Below, in pieces: positions 1 through 13,986 of a stretch of 31,826 bases of DNA. The stretch's first letter is position 1. Each line of letters opens with the position of its first letter. Source of the stretch: Gamarada debralockiae (lineage: Eukaryota > Ascomycota > Leotiomycetes > Helotiales > Hyphodiscaceae). The translations under genes and the position numbers were made by a program. The DNA is taken from the NCBI GenBank assembly GCA_002803225.1, contig NXFV01000147.1, positions 1 through 31,826 on the forward strand, in the 5' to 3' direction. The notes under the pieces were generated by a model. It had not been told where the DNA came from and made no database searches. It worked only from the letters and a program-made list of their open reading frames with translations.

Positions 1-59
1 GGCGTCTCTAAAAAAGATTTTGACGCTATTGACCAGTTTTTGACCACTTTGACGAGGTT

Positions 60-515
60 AGCGATCAGTGATTTTGTTGACTAATTTCCCGGTTTGCGGA
101 TGTTCTAATACTTAAATAGAACTAAGATAGATTATTTATTAAGTAGAAGACCCCTCAAAAAAGTAGGGATGTCCGAGAGCAAGCCCGGCAGATCACAGGA
201 CTTGGGACAACTGACCTAGTAACTACTAGAACTCTCTTTAGGAAGGTAGTAAAAGGTATAGATAAAAAGGATTTTATTATTACCTAGCAAGAGCTTTAAA
301 TTAAGCAACTTGAGAGTAGAGTAGTACAATTAGAACCTAGGAAAAGACAAAAGGTTTAGATTAGTCCAAATTCCAAGTTCACTAGTATCAAGGATATTAT
401 AAGAGCCTAAATAGCGGCTAGGGACTAGCAAAATGTACTATTAGACTCAAACGATACTACTACTATTATCTCTACTTTATCTTATATAACAGTTAAAAAA
501 GATATTAGAGTTTAA
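60..515 (+). pseudogene. Pogo-like DDE transposase, C-terminal remnant
   Basis: One reading frame (phase of position 99) runs from about 60 to 515 and is interrupted only by TAG/TAA codons, with no frameshift from 99 on. It reads like the C-terminal tail of fungal pogo/CENP-B-type transposases: a KTPQKSRDVR-like stretch, TRTLFRKV, a short coiled coil ending QLEPRKRQKV (about 325-357), then ISPNSKFTSIKDIIRA (about 361-408). Stops sit where CAG/CAA (Gln) is expected, which is the RIP pattern. The catalytic domain would lie left of the window or is lost. The stretch 1-60 has an open frame (SKKDFDAIDQF) that I cannot place. No terminal inverted repeat could be located. Confidence 0.7.
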
Positions 516-569
516 AAGGGGAGGTGGTGAATTAAGCGAGGTGGCTGACAGGGGGGGGGGGTGGCCGAG

Positions 570-1220
570 ATGGGGGGCATCCGACTTACTCAGCCGATTC
601 CGGATGTTAATGCACGGGTTTCGGATTTGCGGTATGTGCTGGATAGCTTTTCGAATGAGACGTTTATTTCGCAGATCCCCGGTGTGGGGGGTCGTGGGAA
701 GACGGATTGGAATTGGAGGAGAGAAAGCTGCTTCAATATCGATAAAGCTGGTGTTTTTGGCCATTCTCTCGGCGGGGCTGCTGCTGCTTCCACCATACTC
801 GCAGACAAGCGCTTCGTGGCAGGTATCGATCTCGACGGTGCAATCATTGGGAATGTAACGACGCTGGGGCTCTCAGCTCCTTTCTTGTTGATGTCCTCGG
901 CAGTGCACAATAGGACTAATGATCCAACATGGGCCACATTCTGGACTAATCTGAAGGGTTACAGGAGGGAAATTGCAGTTGTAGGGACGAGGCACAATAG
1001 CTATTCGGATTATGTATCTCTGGCGGAATATGCAGTTGCGGCTGGGTTCTTGACCGAGAGTTATGTGGAGACGTTGGTGGGGACTATTGACGGGACCAGG
1101 ATGTTGACGATCGAGAGTGCGTATATTGGGAGTTTCTTTGATAAGTGGTTTAAGGGTGGGAAGGGAGAGCTTTTGGATGGGCCGAGTAAGCTATTTCCTG
1201 AGGTCAGCTTTGATGATTGA
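570..1220 (+). pseudogene. PAF-acetylhydrolase-like alpha/beta hydrolase, 5'-truncated
   Basis: The frame from the first ATG (570) to the TGA at 1218 encodes the C-terminal half of a serine hydrolase of the platelet-activating-factor acetylhydrolase family, which cleaves short acyl esters. The nucleophile elbow GHSLGG is present (about 765-782), followed by GIDLDG, where the acid Asp is expected, and GTRHNSYSDY, where the family has its catalytic His. Family members are usually about 370-400 residues; only about 215 remain, and the N-terminal half is replaced by a G-rich tract and the transposase remnant that ends about 55 bases upstream. The remaining frame has no stop or frameshift, so decay may be recent. 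No signal peptide or convincing start is visible, so I treat it as a truncated relic; an upstream exon outside the window cannot be excluded. Confidence 0.65.
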
Positions 1221-1555
1221 GGTTTGGGTGAGAGGAGATGGGGATGGCAAAGGTTGCGATGTGTTGCCTTATTAAAGTGGAAGCGGAAGTTGATGACTTC
1301 TTAACGTATCCAATTGTATTTCATTAAGGCGCCGTTTGGAACAATTTTGATTTTCTTGCTCACTGCTCTAACAAAGCCTTCCCGTAATCTCCACGATTCA
1401 GTAGCCTGTTGACTGCGTGAATATGACACCGAGCTTGTCAGATGAGATCTGTGCTCTTGTTGGTTACTATGGTGACAGTTTGTTTACATATATCTCGGGT
1501 TCTGGCAACCCCACGATTCTCTCTCCTTAGATAGCAATACATACATTCTTTTGCC
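1221..1555. other. Intergenic, no gene seen
   Basis: This stretch holds the presumed 3' flank of the truncated hydrolase. I see no coding signal, RNA gene or repeat. Confidence 0.5.
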
Positions 1556-2182
1556 TCACAATATCGTCTGATTTGACAGAGCTGGACTCGTGTTTGTTAA
1601 GAAGACTCCGACATTATCAGCAGAAGCCATTGGAGTTGAATATTGCTCACTTACTACCACAATGAAAGTCCAGTTCCATGAAAGAAACTGGACTATGTAT
1701 CCGATAACAGTAAGGATCTTCGTCACCGAATTCTCCGATCCATGCAAAATATGTCTCATTGAAGTGCTTCTTGAAGAGCGTAAGCCGGTGGTAGAGTAAA
1801 GGTTCGGGGTAATATTCGTTGAAAGCTATAAAGAGATTGATAATAGCTTGTTGTTTGCCTGGCGAGAACTCTGGCACTGGGCAGCCCTCTGTAAGTCTTT
1901 TAGCCTTGAATTTGTATCCTTGAATTTTTGCTCACCATAGGGAACCACCCGATTATCCTATCTCGCACCTCCAAGGAGCCGCTTATCAAACGGGTTCCAT
2001 CTATCAGCCGGTAAGCTTTTCCAGTCCATGCCCTTACTCAACGTAGCTTTTTCTTGCAATTCCTTCGGTAGACCTTGCACCAATTTCAGACTTTCCATCT
2101 CCTCCGTCTGAAACAGCCTCAACCCTTTGTGGTGCCCCTTGAATGTGGGTGCATTTCTTGTGACCGGGTGACCAGAAGGCAA
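1556..2182 (-). pseudogene. DUF3500-family protein, decayed C-terminal portion
   Basis: Read on the minus strand, 2182 to about 1958 gives GHHKGLRLFQTEE, then LPADRWNPFDKRLLGGAR, motifs typical of DUF3500-family proteins (function unknown). A TAG at 1960-1958 replaces the Gln that normally precedes DNRVVPY. A 47-nt intron (1935-1889, GTGAG..ACAG) restores the frame into CPVPEFSPGKQQ, followed by NETYFAWIGEFGDEDP and YRIHSPVSFMELDF. Further on NVGVFLTNTSPA is recognisable (about 1625-1590), but the acceptor expected before it is missing and the terminal histidine-rich motif (FHIHT) is lost. The N-terminal two thirds are absent: similarity stops near 2150, where the NmrA-like relic begins in the opposite direction. 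Nonsense codon, lost splice site and truncation together indicate a pseudogene. Confidence 0.7.
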
Positions 2183-2878
2183 GGCGACGCTACAACCCGC
2201 GAACTCCTTTCAAAGGGTATACTAGTTTACGCGCTTGTCCGTGATCCAGCATCCGAGCTGCTCGAGCTTTGGAGAGTATCGGCATCAAAATCTTCAAAGG
2301 CGACTTCCTCGGCGTGTCTTCTATCGAATTGGCAGCAGCGGGCGTTACTGGAATCTTCTTGAACCCTGTTATGCGTCTCAAACCTCCCAAATACCCAACT
2401 ACAACAGGCTCAGAACGGTATCACAGCAGTCCTGAGAAGCAGAATCGTAACCACAATTGTCGTGTCCACGGTGATTGCTACCTCCAAGCACGATGATTGA
2501 TTCGCTCGGAACCCGCATTACGTGCTAGCGCCTTTCTACGGTCCCAAGGACGCGGTGTGAGAATGCCGTGCGAGCTGCGAATTTCGAAACCTATACCATC
2601 ATCAGACCCGCTTGGCTGACGAGTTGCTCCTATGTCCAGCTATCACTGGCCTGAGTATCGGTCGGATCACTTTTTTGACGGTCTCTTATGCGCCATCGAC
2701 GAAACTAGCACATGTCACTCCCGACGATGTTGGCAAGTTTGGGCCTGCTGCACTCATGAACCCGGACAAGTTCAACCGCTATGAGATCGAGCTTGCCAGT
2801 GAGAATCTCACGCTTGATGATGTGGCAAGATACCTCAGTGCCGCATCAGGCGTGAAGATAAAGACGAAATTTTAGAGA
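2145..2878 (+). pseudogene. NmrA-like NAD(P)-binding protein, multiply frameshifted
   Basis: Pieces of an NmrA-like/SDR-type Rossmann protein appear in order but in different frames: RRQGDATTRELLSKG and VYALVRDPAS (about 2170-2260), then LESIGIKIFKGDF and GVTGIFLNPVMRLK (about 2265-2390), QAQNGITAVLRSRI and VVSTVIATSKHDD (about 2405-2495), FYGPKDAV (about 2535-2558), ENAVRAANFETYTIIRPAWL (about 2561-2618), and the C-terminal block APSTKLAHVTPDDVGKFG to SGVKIKTKF, ending with a TAG at 2873-2875. At least four indels and one or more stops separate them. Intact relatives are cytosolic NAD(P)-binding redox-sensor or reductase-like proteins of about 300 residues. Nothing here could yield a functional product. 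Confidence 0.75.
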
Positions 2879-5029
2879 GTTGAGGAACCTTCTGCAGTCG
2901 GTCCTACGAAGGTTCTGGGACTTGTATATTAGGTCTTTATGGCACAATTTCCAAGTGTCTACGAAGTGAGCTTCAACCAACTTGATCCGTATGGAATTCT
3001 TCTGGTATCTTTTTGCGGACTTCTATGAGGAAGAGCGAGAAAGAGTGACGTTGCAGACCTCTCTTGGCATGTAAATTGCGAAGTTCGAATATTCTATTAT
3101 CCTTAAGATTGACTGTATGGGAGCCGATCCACACGTGCTTACTCAAGACTACAGTGAACTTATTCTGAAGCTGCGTTCTTCGTCAACTACAACCAGGATA
3201 TCATTTTCTTGAACAAGCACATGGACCTTACCAGAGAGATCATGCAATGTACAAAGGCACAGGAACGATGCAAAATCATGACCGTCATGCTCTATATGGA
3301 GCATTTGTTCTTTCTCCTGAATGACGAAATCAGATTCGGTAAGAACTCCATTGCTACCCAAAAATTCAAATTGGAGTCTCTTCAAGAGATCTCACTCATG
3401 AGCTACGAAAATAATCTCTGCTTTCATGATTCTAATCCAGGAGCGACTTCCGTTGCTACATACAGTGGAGCACACGATTAAACAACCTCGTTGGGTAACG
3501 GCAAACGCCTGCATAAAAGAGACCTTAGGTTCGAAAGGCTCGTGAAGAAACTAACGGCCTTTTGGAAGGATTCAAACGACTCAGCCGGAGACGTTCGCCC
3601 AATGGCCAAACTCTAGTTTCATTCTCATCCCGATAGGCTCTTGATAGGATGCCGCACCGAGACATCTCCTAGGTACGCCCTCAGGACCGAGAGACCTAAG
3701 AGATCAAAGGCCTCTTAGCTATGGCTGACAATATTATAACTGATCTTGAAGAGTACGAGAAGTTTACCAGTTTGCTTTTCAACATTTCTGAACGGGAATA
3801 CGAAGCCACCGTAGAGGGATATAACAGGATGGTAGAACAGTCAGGGAACAAAATGCGGTCTTTCCGCGAGGATCACTCTCGACTTTAGCAAGGATATTCG
3901 CATGATTGCTTTCAGTTCTGAAGCATGGTATGATCACCCCCAAGGTTCTGGTTACTCAAAATTTTTGAGCTAGCAAATATAGAAATGGGTATCCTGCCCA
4001 CGATCATTGTCTCTGCTTACACGAACTGCTTCTCAAGCTTTGCTTGCGATGACATTTGAAGAGCCGGTGTAGGGGAGGGAACCTCAGAATTGAGAAAGTA
4101 TTCTCCTGATACCGTCGATTTCCACGAGGGTTCTAGCAAAATAGAGACCACACTTGACATCTGCATAGACTAAACGCCGTAATTCCTGACAATTTCGTTT
4201 CCACGTGACGAATGATCACATGACGAAGCCCACGACGCCTTTTTAAGTCCCGAGACAGCACTGAAACCATGAACCAGATTCCTTGCTCCATCTGAAATAC
4301 CACGAGGAGCCAAGAACACCAACAGCTACTCTTAATTCTGGCTGATCTGGTGACTGCCAGAAGCATTAACCAAGCGACTTAGATGAAGTGTAATTAAGCT
4401 ATGCGGCCCGCCACCCCGCAAGGTTGTTTCGACCACAACCATCTCATTCGTACATCTCCAACACCGGCACTTGCATCGCAACAAGTGTTGGACGAATTCA
4501 GAAGAAATAACTACCGTTCTTCTCAAGGAGCTGTCCTGATAGATAGGTTTATATCTCGATCTTCGTAAGTGAAAGAGAGATTGCAGAGATTTCGTTTCAA
4601 ATTTAGATCGGGGAATTGGATTTTGAGTTTCGGACTTCCCACACCTAAATATTTCCCTATTATCCGCACGGGTACCCGGCAGATTCGATGCTCTCCGCAT
4701 TCCCCACATTCCTATAGCGGTGGCACGGCCCCTTAAATGTAATCTCGATGTTGCATTCTGATTGCGGAGGTTGTCCTTTGGGAATCAAAACCTTTACGTA
4801 CTCTCCCAGTCATTTGACGTATTTTTGACCATACCCCTCAGGAGGAATGTTCGCTCGGGCCGAGTATATTGGCTTCCTGGTCTTGATTCTGGGAATGATG
4901 CTTATGAGAGACCGTAAGCCGTTGTGATAGTGCCAAGTGATTTACTATATCTAGAAGGATTGCCACAAGATTTTATTCAGGGTGAATGAAAACTTCCGCT
5001 CATCCTTTCCAAAATTATTGTACATTTTC
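2879..5029. other. 2.1 kb gene-poor region
   Basis: No recognisable gene. Short open frames occur on both strands (for example 3209-3481 plus, 3149-3385 minus, a 55-codon frame at 3721-3888 plus, 4332-4709 minus) but none shows a known motif or plausible exon structure. A segment near 3535-3615 (AFWKDSNDSAGD in one frame) and the 3721 frame look faintly coding and may be relics of an unidentified gene. The last few hundred bases presumably contain the promoter of the LPMO gene; I could not pick out a TATA box. Confidence 0.4.
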
Positions 5030-6123
5030 ATGATGAAGTCGTTCACTTCTTTAACTGTTGGGTTAGTCTTAGCTGGCCATGCTTCTGCTCATTGTATGAT
5101 TCTTTCAATCAGATTTTAACTTGTTCAATCACTGACGGAGTCTCAGATATCTTCGAACGCTTCACTTATGGCGGTACCGAGTACCCCATATACCAGTACA
5201 TTCGACCAAACACAAATTACAATTCTCCAATCATCGATCTGACCAGTAATGATCTCCGATGTAATCAAGGTGGGGAAATGGGAAACGGGACAGAGATCAT
5301 TACCGTCCAGGCTGGAGCTTCGTTCTCGTTCACTGCCGATGTACCAGTTTATCATGACGGTCCACTCTCCATGTAAGTCGCTGCACCAGCCTTTCTGATC
5401 CTGATGGAAGCAGAAAACTGACTAATCTCGATACAAAGATATATGGCCAAGGCACCTGGCACCGCCGACACATTTGATGGTTCCGGACAAGTCTGGTTTA
5501 AGATCCTCGACATTGGCCCGACTTTTGATTCCTCCGGAACTGCTACATGGAATCTGCTCCGTGAGTCAAAACTTTCACCAACGGCGACAACCAACATCAC
5601 TAATAGATCAATAGAAACATACACATACACCATCCCGCCCACGCTCCCGAATGGAGACTACCTCCTCCGTATCCAACAGCTCGGAATCCACAACCCCTAC
5701 CCAGCCGGAATCCCTCAATTCTATATCGAATGCGCCCAAATAACCGTCGTAGGAGGAGGAAGCGGAACTCCAGGACCCTTAGTCGAAATCCCGGGTTTCA
5801 TTACTGGTACCGAACCAGGCTATGTCGTAGACATATATGTTGACTTCCACAACTATACTGTCCCGGGGCCAGCAGTATGGAGCGGCCAGTCCGCCTCGGG
5901 AGGATCATCACCAACTACACAAGCCACTACGCCAGCGACAGTCTCTGCGACTTCGGCGACGAGCAAAGCAGCGACTACGACCACCTCGGCTGTGTCCACG
6001 GCTACTGGAGCGGCGGTCGCGAAATATGGACAGTGTGGCGGAACTGGATATACTGGCTCGACGGTTTGTGTGGCTGGGAGCACTTGTACTTATTCTAATG
6101 CCTATTATTCGCAATGCTTGTGA
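5030..6123 (+). CDS. AA9 lytic polysaccharide monooxygenase with CBM1
   Basis: Secreted copper enzyme that oxidatively cleaves cellulose or related glucans. Four exons fit: 5030-5093, 5147-5372, 5439-5560, 5615-6123, giving 306 residues; introns of 53, 66 and 54 nt are GT..AG, the last two with CTAAT branch points. A signal peptide of about 20 residues ends HASA, placing His21 as the mature N-terminal, copper-binding His. The second copper His lies in [15 protein letters not shown], and [11 protein letters not shown] carries the axial Tyr with its nearby Gln. RIQQLGIHN supplies the second-sphere His. A Ser/Thr/Ala-rich linker (about 5890-6020) leads to a complete CBM1 with four cysteines ([12 protein letters not shown] to YYSQCL). 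Start choice is between two adjacent in-frame ATGs (5030, 5033). No defect is seen. It stands alone among relics, with no cellulolytic neighbour. Confidence 0.9.
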
Positions 6124-6756
6124 GCCACTTGACCGAAATGAAGTAGGCGGTCGAGAATGAGATGCTGGAATGTGTTGGGGTTTTGCTTTTATGTGTGTGC
6201 GTGAAGTATGTGGAGGTGTTGTTGAGAGGCAGGTGGTGCTTACCAAGACTGAACTTTGGAAAGGCAGAAATCTTCTTGTATATATGACTTGAATCTTTGA
6301 AAGACTGCTATTTGAGTTTCATGACATATTTCGGGCGTCCGGCCGTTGACTGAACCAAGTCTTTAGGGTATCCCTGACGCTGCAGATTTCTGGCTGTCTG
6401 CCACCAAATCCAAGGCGCAATAGCGTGAATGACTTATTTCGACTCACGCAGGATGTGTCTTCCAGTGATGATGATCCCTGGCCTAATTAGGAATTGCAAT
6501 TGTTCAACGAAGCACAGGCTTCTTGACTTTCTTCGTGATGCCTTCACGCCAGTGCATGGTGGAGGGAAATGGGAAGATTCCTAAATCCCAATACGTCGTT
6601 CGATTCTCTGCATTAAGCCCTGTTGAGGAAGTTGTCAGATGTTCCTGCCACTCATTCGAGCACCCAGTCGATGACTTCCATTTCCACCTGCCCCACAAAG
6701 AAGACCTCAGAAAAGTGAGCCATAGCCATCCACTGCCCTACGTCTTCCTTTCTTCC
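6124..6756. other. Intergenic, no gene seen
   Basis: Contains the LPMO 3' flank and the 3' flank of the minus-strand bZIP relic. Short open frames at 6523-6768 (plus) and 6504-6698 (minus) show no recognisable motif. Confidence 0.4.
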
Positions 6757-7220
6757 AGGAGGCCCTGAAGCAGTGCCATTCCACCCTCCAACTTTGCGAC
6801 ACGTGCTTCCAACTTGTCGCGTTCACGCTTCACCTCTCGAGGCTTACCTTCGAGTCTGCTAACCTAGTCGACTCGTTTTAGCGATAGCGGCGAGCAGCCA
6901 CCGTGTTGAGCTGTCGTTTCTGAAACTCGTGCTGGAGATTCTTTCACAGCATCGGATTTTGGAGAAGTCGAAAAATTGGGGGACGATGTTGGCGTTGCGG
7001 ACCAGGAAGAAGGGATCTTGGGTATCTGGATGGAGTCAGTATGTCCATATCCTTGGGATTGAGTATTGGTTAAGGAAGCGTCGAAGGGACTAAACAGATT
7101 TTGTTGTTCGTTGACATCTTGGACTGAGACAATATGGAATTGAAAAGAGGTAGCATCTAGTCCAGTAACAAGTAGATAGTTTGAGGGCGGGAGCTGACTC
7201 TGGGCAGGATAGGGCATCAA
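6757..7220 (-). pseudogene. bZIP transcription factor relic
   Basis: On the minus strand an open frame from 7220 (MMPYPAQSQLPP..) contains a Ser/Pro/Thr-rich segment (SSWSATPTSSPNFSTSPKSD) like the region upstream of Gcn4-type bZIP domains. After a one-base shift near 6930, QKRQLNTVAARRYR is the conserved bZIP basic region with the Asn-x2-AAR-x-YR core. Next come a TAA where CAA (Gln) is expected, a second shift, RVD, a TAG where CAG is expected, and the zipper SRLEGKPREVKRERDKLEARV to ALLQGLLEERKT, ending near 6757. Two nonsense codons of the C-to-T type and two indels hit the DNA-binding domain, so no functional factor can be made. An N-terminal part might extend above 7220 (a short frame MATTSSGDAPPEKYS lies near 7513-7415) but I cannot join it. 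Confidence 0.75.
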
Positions 7221-8241
7221 TTATTCATTGTATGAGCCCTCAATGGTAGAAACTCCTCCTGCTCAGACCAGTTCTCCGGGGAAAGGAAGAACCGCAAGGT
7301 TGATAGTATGGTGCAATCGATAAAGGCAGATCAACTAATACGGATGATGACAGTAAAGACTGCAATTGACTATACACGTTACTTTTATCAATCGAACTCT
7401 GCCATTGCTCCGCAAATCTAGGGTGGCTGTCTTGGAGGTTGGCGAGGTGGTGGCTGCCAGAAAATTCTGATTGAATATTTCTCGGGTGGCGCGTCTCCTG
7501 AGGATGTTGTGGCCATGATTATTACTTACAACGGGTCCCTCAGACCCGTATGATGATGCTTCAAAAAGGGGATTTGGTATGCTTTCTGATGAAGAAAGAA
7601 ATCATGTTGGTGGTGACGATTATAGAAGGTAGGTGGGGCTACAAAGCTTCATCAGCCAACATTCTAAAAAAGGGGAAAGTTCCGTACAGCTCTGCACCTG
7701 TAGATCATCTCAGCAAACCTGGAGCAGTTGTCAGAATGGAATGGCTCGCGTCAAGCGTGGAGCATGTGTCCATAGGCTCTTGATTTGCTTCAGAAGAAAC
7801 GCTGATACACTTGAGAATCTAGCCCACTCCCGTATCCCTAAGCGAGCTTCTGGCTTTCACACTGTGCAGAGGTGAGGTAGCTTCATGTTGGTCTTTCGTA
7901 GCTGCTTCCTTAATCAATAACTTTCACCTTCATATTGAGTTATTGTGTGCTTCGGAAATAAAGCCCCCGCCTCCTAAATAGGCATCCATGATATTAAGAC
8001 ATCGGGTGACCCTTCTCAAAGGAAGTTAGCTGTATGATAACTATCCTAGATCTTTTGAATATCCTCAAGAGCATTTGAGCCGGACTTCTGATTCGACTTT
8101 CTCCTGGAATACTGAGGAGTTAGTCGGCAGCCAAAAGACCCTAAACGGATTCTGGTAACATTCTCCTATTCCCATTCAATGCACAGCCTCTTGAATCGCG
8201 GTATTCCATTTGCTCTAGATCGCTCGTCAGAGGGCAATTAG
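7221..8241. other. 1 kb without a recognisable gene
   Basis: Overlapping open frames at 7550-7875 (plus) show no known motif and no plausible gene structure. The rest is presumed 3' flank of the GMC oxidoreductase, which ends at 8242. Confidence 0.4.
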
Positions 8242-12181
<3,940 letters not shown>

Positions 12182-13986
12182 TCACAGTAGAGATAAGGTG
12201 TGATCGTCCTTAATTCTGCCCACCACTCCAATGGATGCCTCACCACCAACAACGGCAGGGCCTTTGGCAATAATCTGCAACTCGTCAGTACATACGTATT
12301 CGGATCAACAGAAGTGTAAACTTACCTCTCCGACTGAGGCCGTGTCAGTAGTCTTGTGCTCATTGGTATCCTTGCACAGGATCTCAACACTGGTGACAGG
12401 TACCCCAAAGTGTGAGTACTTTTCCGTCCTATCATCGACTCTGTAGTCATATATCCCTGTTTGCGTTACAGCTCCGGCAACCTTAGGTGCTGTAAGAGCA
12501 TAGATGATCCTGGCGCCCAGATAAATGCGTAGATCTGACAACGTCTCGGCGCTCAGAGGAGTGGTGTCTGAGCCAGCTTGCGCGGATGTGAAGACCAACC
12601 TCAGCTTGCCTGGCGTAGTCCCAATAACTGGACGGAGGTTGTCAAAAAAGCGTGAGAACACGGTACTAAGTGGCATTACTCCGTGTTGAACCATTGAGCG
12701 GGTTTGGAACCAATGGACTAGTTGGTACATGGTAGAGTTCATCTTGCTCGCCGTTTCAGAGTGCGTCTTGGCGAGAGTGGATGAGGATGCGACGATGATG
12801 GTAGGCGCAATTCCTTGAGTAGCCATGACAATGTCGGGAGTACGACCAGCAACCGAGTTTAGAGCCACTGTTGCATTGGAGAAGAGGGCAGATAGAGTCA
12901 AGACTAAGGGATATATTGTCGTCAAGGAGTCCGCAGGAAGGAAAAGGTCGGCGGTTGTGATTCGCTGGGTAGTCGGCACCGAAGTGAGTTGACCAGCAAT
13001 TCCAGCAATCAAGTTTGCGTGTGTATATTCCACCATTTCCCCAGATGGCCAGAAAGCTACGATCTTCTTCAATTCGCTCGTTCGTTCCACGGCTGGCAAT
13101 TCAGTTCCTGCGGTCGCCTCCTGATCTTGGATAATTTCTTGCCACGTTGATACATTGACAACTCCTCCTGTGCCCTTTGGTACTTCATTCCAATCCATGT
13201 GCGAGCTTCCCTCATCGACCACCCAGATAAGCTGTTGGAGAGTAGGATAGCTCTTTATAACAACATCGAACGGGAAGGATCCCACAGCAGCAATGACAGT
13301 GTCTGCCTTTGATTTATGGAGGAGGGAGATGATGTCTTCGGTTGATCGATCGTATGGAATGAGGATAGCGGTCAGATCGTAAAAAGCGCACGCAAAAAGG
13401 GCAGCAAGAAACTCGATCGAGTTTGGAAGATAGATAGCAACATTCTTTCCACCGTTTTGTTTGATTTGTTGACCGATGAGGTTGATTTGTCGTGTAACAG
13501 CAGCTGAAATCAGTTAGAAAGTGGATTCATTTGAGAGAGACAGTAGTACTCACCCAGCTCGTGTTTTATGATGTTCTCAGTACCCAAGACTGTTATTATT
13601 CCGCCAAACTCTCCAGTTTCCTTGCCATCTTTATCTAAGGCACCGGAGACGACCCTCCGCCACACGTCTCTAAGGTCTCCATCTCTCCCACGGGCCCATT
13701 TCGAATCGCCAGGGTCCTTGATGTTGAGTCCAGAGTTCAGAGGAATTCCGTGAGGAGCGGAATGGGATCGGAAGACAGCAGATTCTCCTTCTTGTCGAAC
13801 AGGTGAGGCCTGGGCTTGCCGGGCCAGTAGCATAGGATGGGCATCTGGATCGCGGGAGGTAAAGACTTGATAAGCAAAGAAGGTAACGAGGATAGCAGCG
13901 ATCGCAGTGGAGTAGATATCCCATTCCCCAATAATGCCAGTGACTGTCTCATCCAGCTTCAACATCATATTATCGCCGAAACCCAT
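12182..13986 (-). CDS. AMP-binding-like (ANL superfamily) membrane protein
   Basis: Three exons, 13986-13554, 13503-12326 and 12274-12182, give 567 residues; introns of 50 and 51 nt are GT..AG (first with a CTAAC branch point). One hydrophobic segment (residues about 24-43, IYSTAIAAILVTFFAYQVF) suggests a membrane anchor. The body has the fold order of an adenylate-forming enzyme: VAIYLPNSIEFLAALFACAF, the region KKIVAFWPSGEMVEYTHANL where the ATP-binding P-loop (TSGTTGxPKG) should be, and the terminal GEIIAKGPAVVGGEASIGVVG, matching GELLVRGPGVMxGY. The P-loop lacks its Thr/Gly/Lys residues, the YGxTE motif is not evident, and the protein ends before the C-terminal lysine subdomain. It is probably a non-catalytic relative of fatty-acyl-CoA ligases. 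The ATG at 13986 was chosen over an in-frame one at 14079 because the protein then begins just before the predicted anchor. It is divergent from the Pom34 gene. Confidence 0.8.

Noticed and set aside
161..200. tRNA-like GTCCGAGAGCAAGC segment
   Set aside because: No cloverleaf could be folded; it lies inside the transposase reading frame.
3149..3481. Overlapping open frames on both strands (78 and 90 codons)
   Set aside because: No recognisable motif, no plausible intron structure, and the two frames are mirror images of the same stretch; not enough to call a gene.
4332..4709. 125-codon minus-strand frame
   Set aside because: Composition is Arg/Ser-rich without domain signature; probably chance.
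5837..6246. Long open frames in other phases over the LPMO linker and CBM1
   Set aside because: Low-complexity shadows of the real LPMO frame.
7550..7875. Two overlapping plus-strand frames with several cysteines
   Set aside because: Cysteine spacing fits neither a Zn2Cys6 cluster nor a chitin-binding module; no start or exon support.
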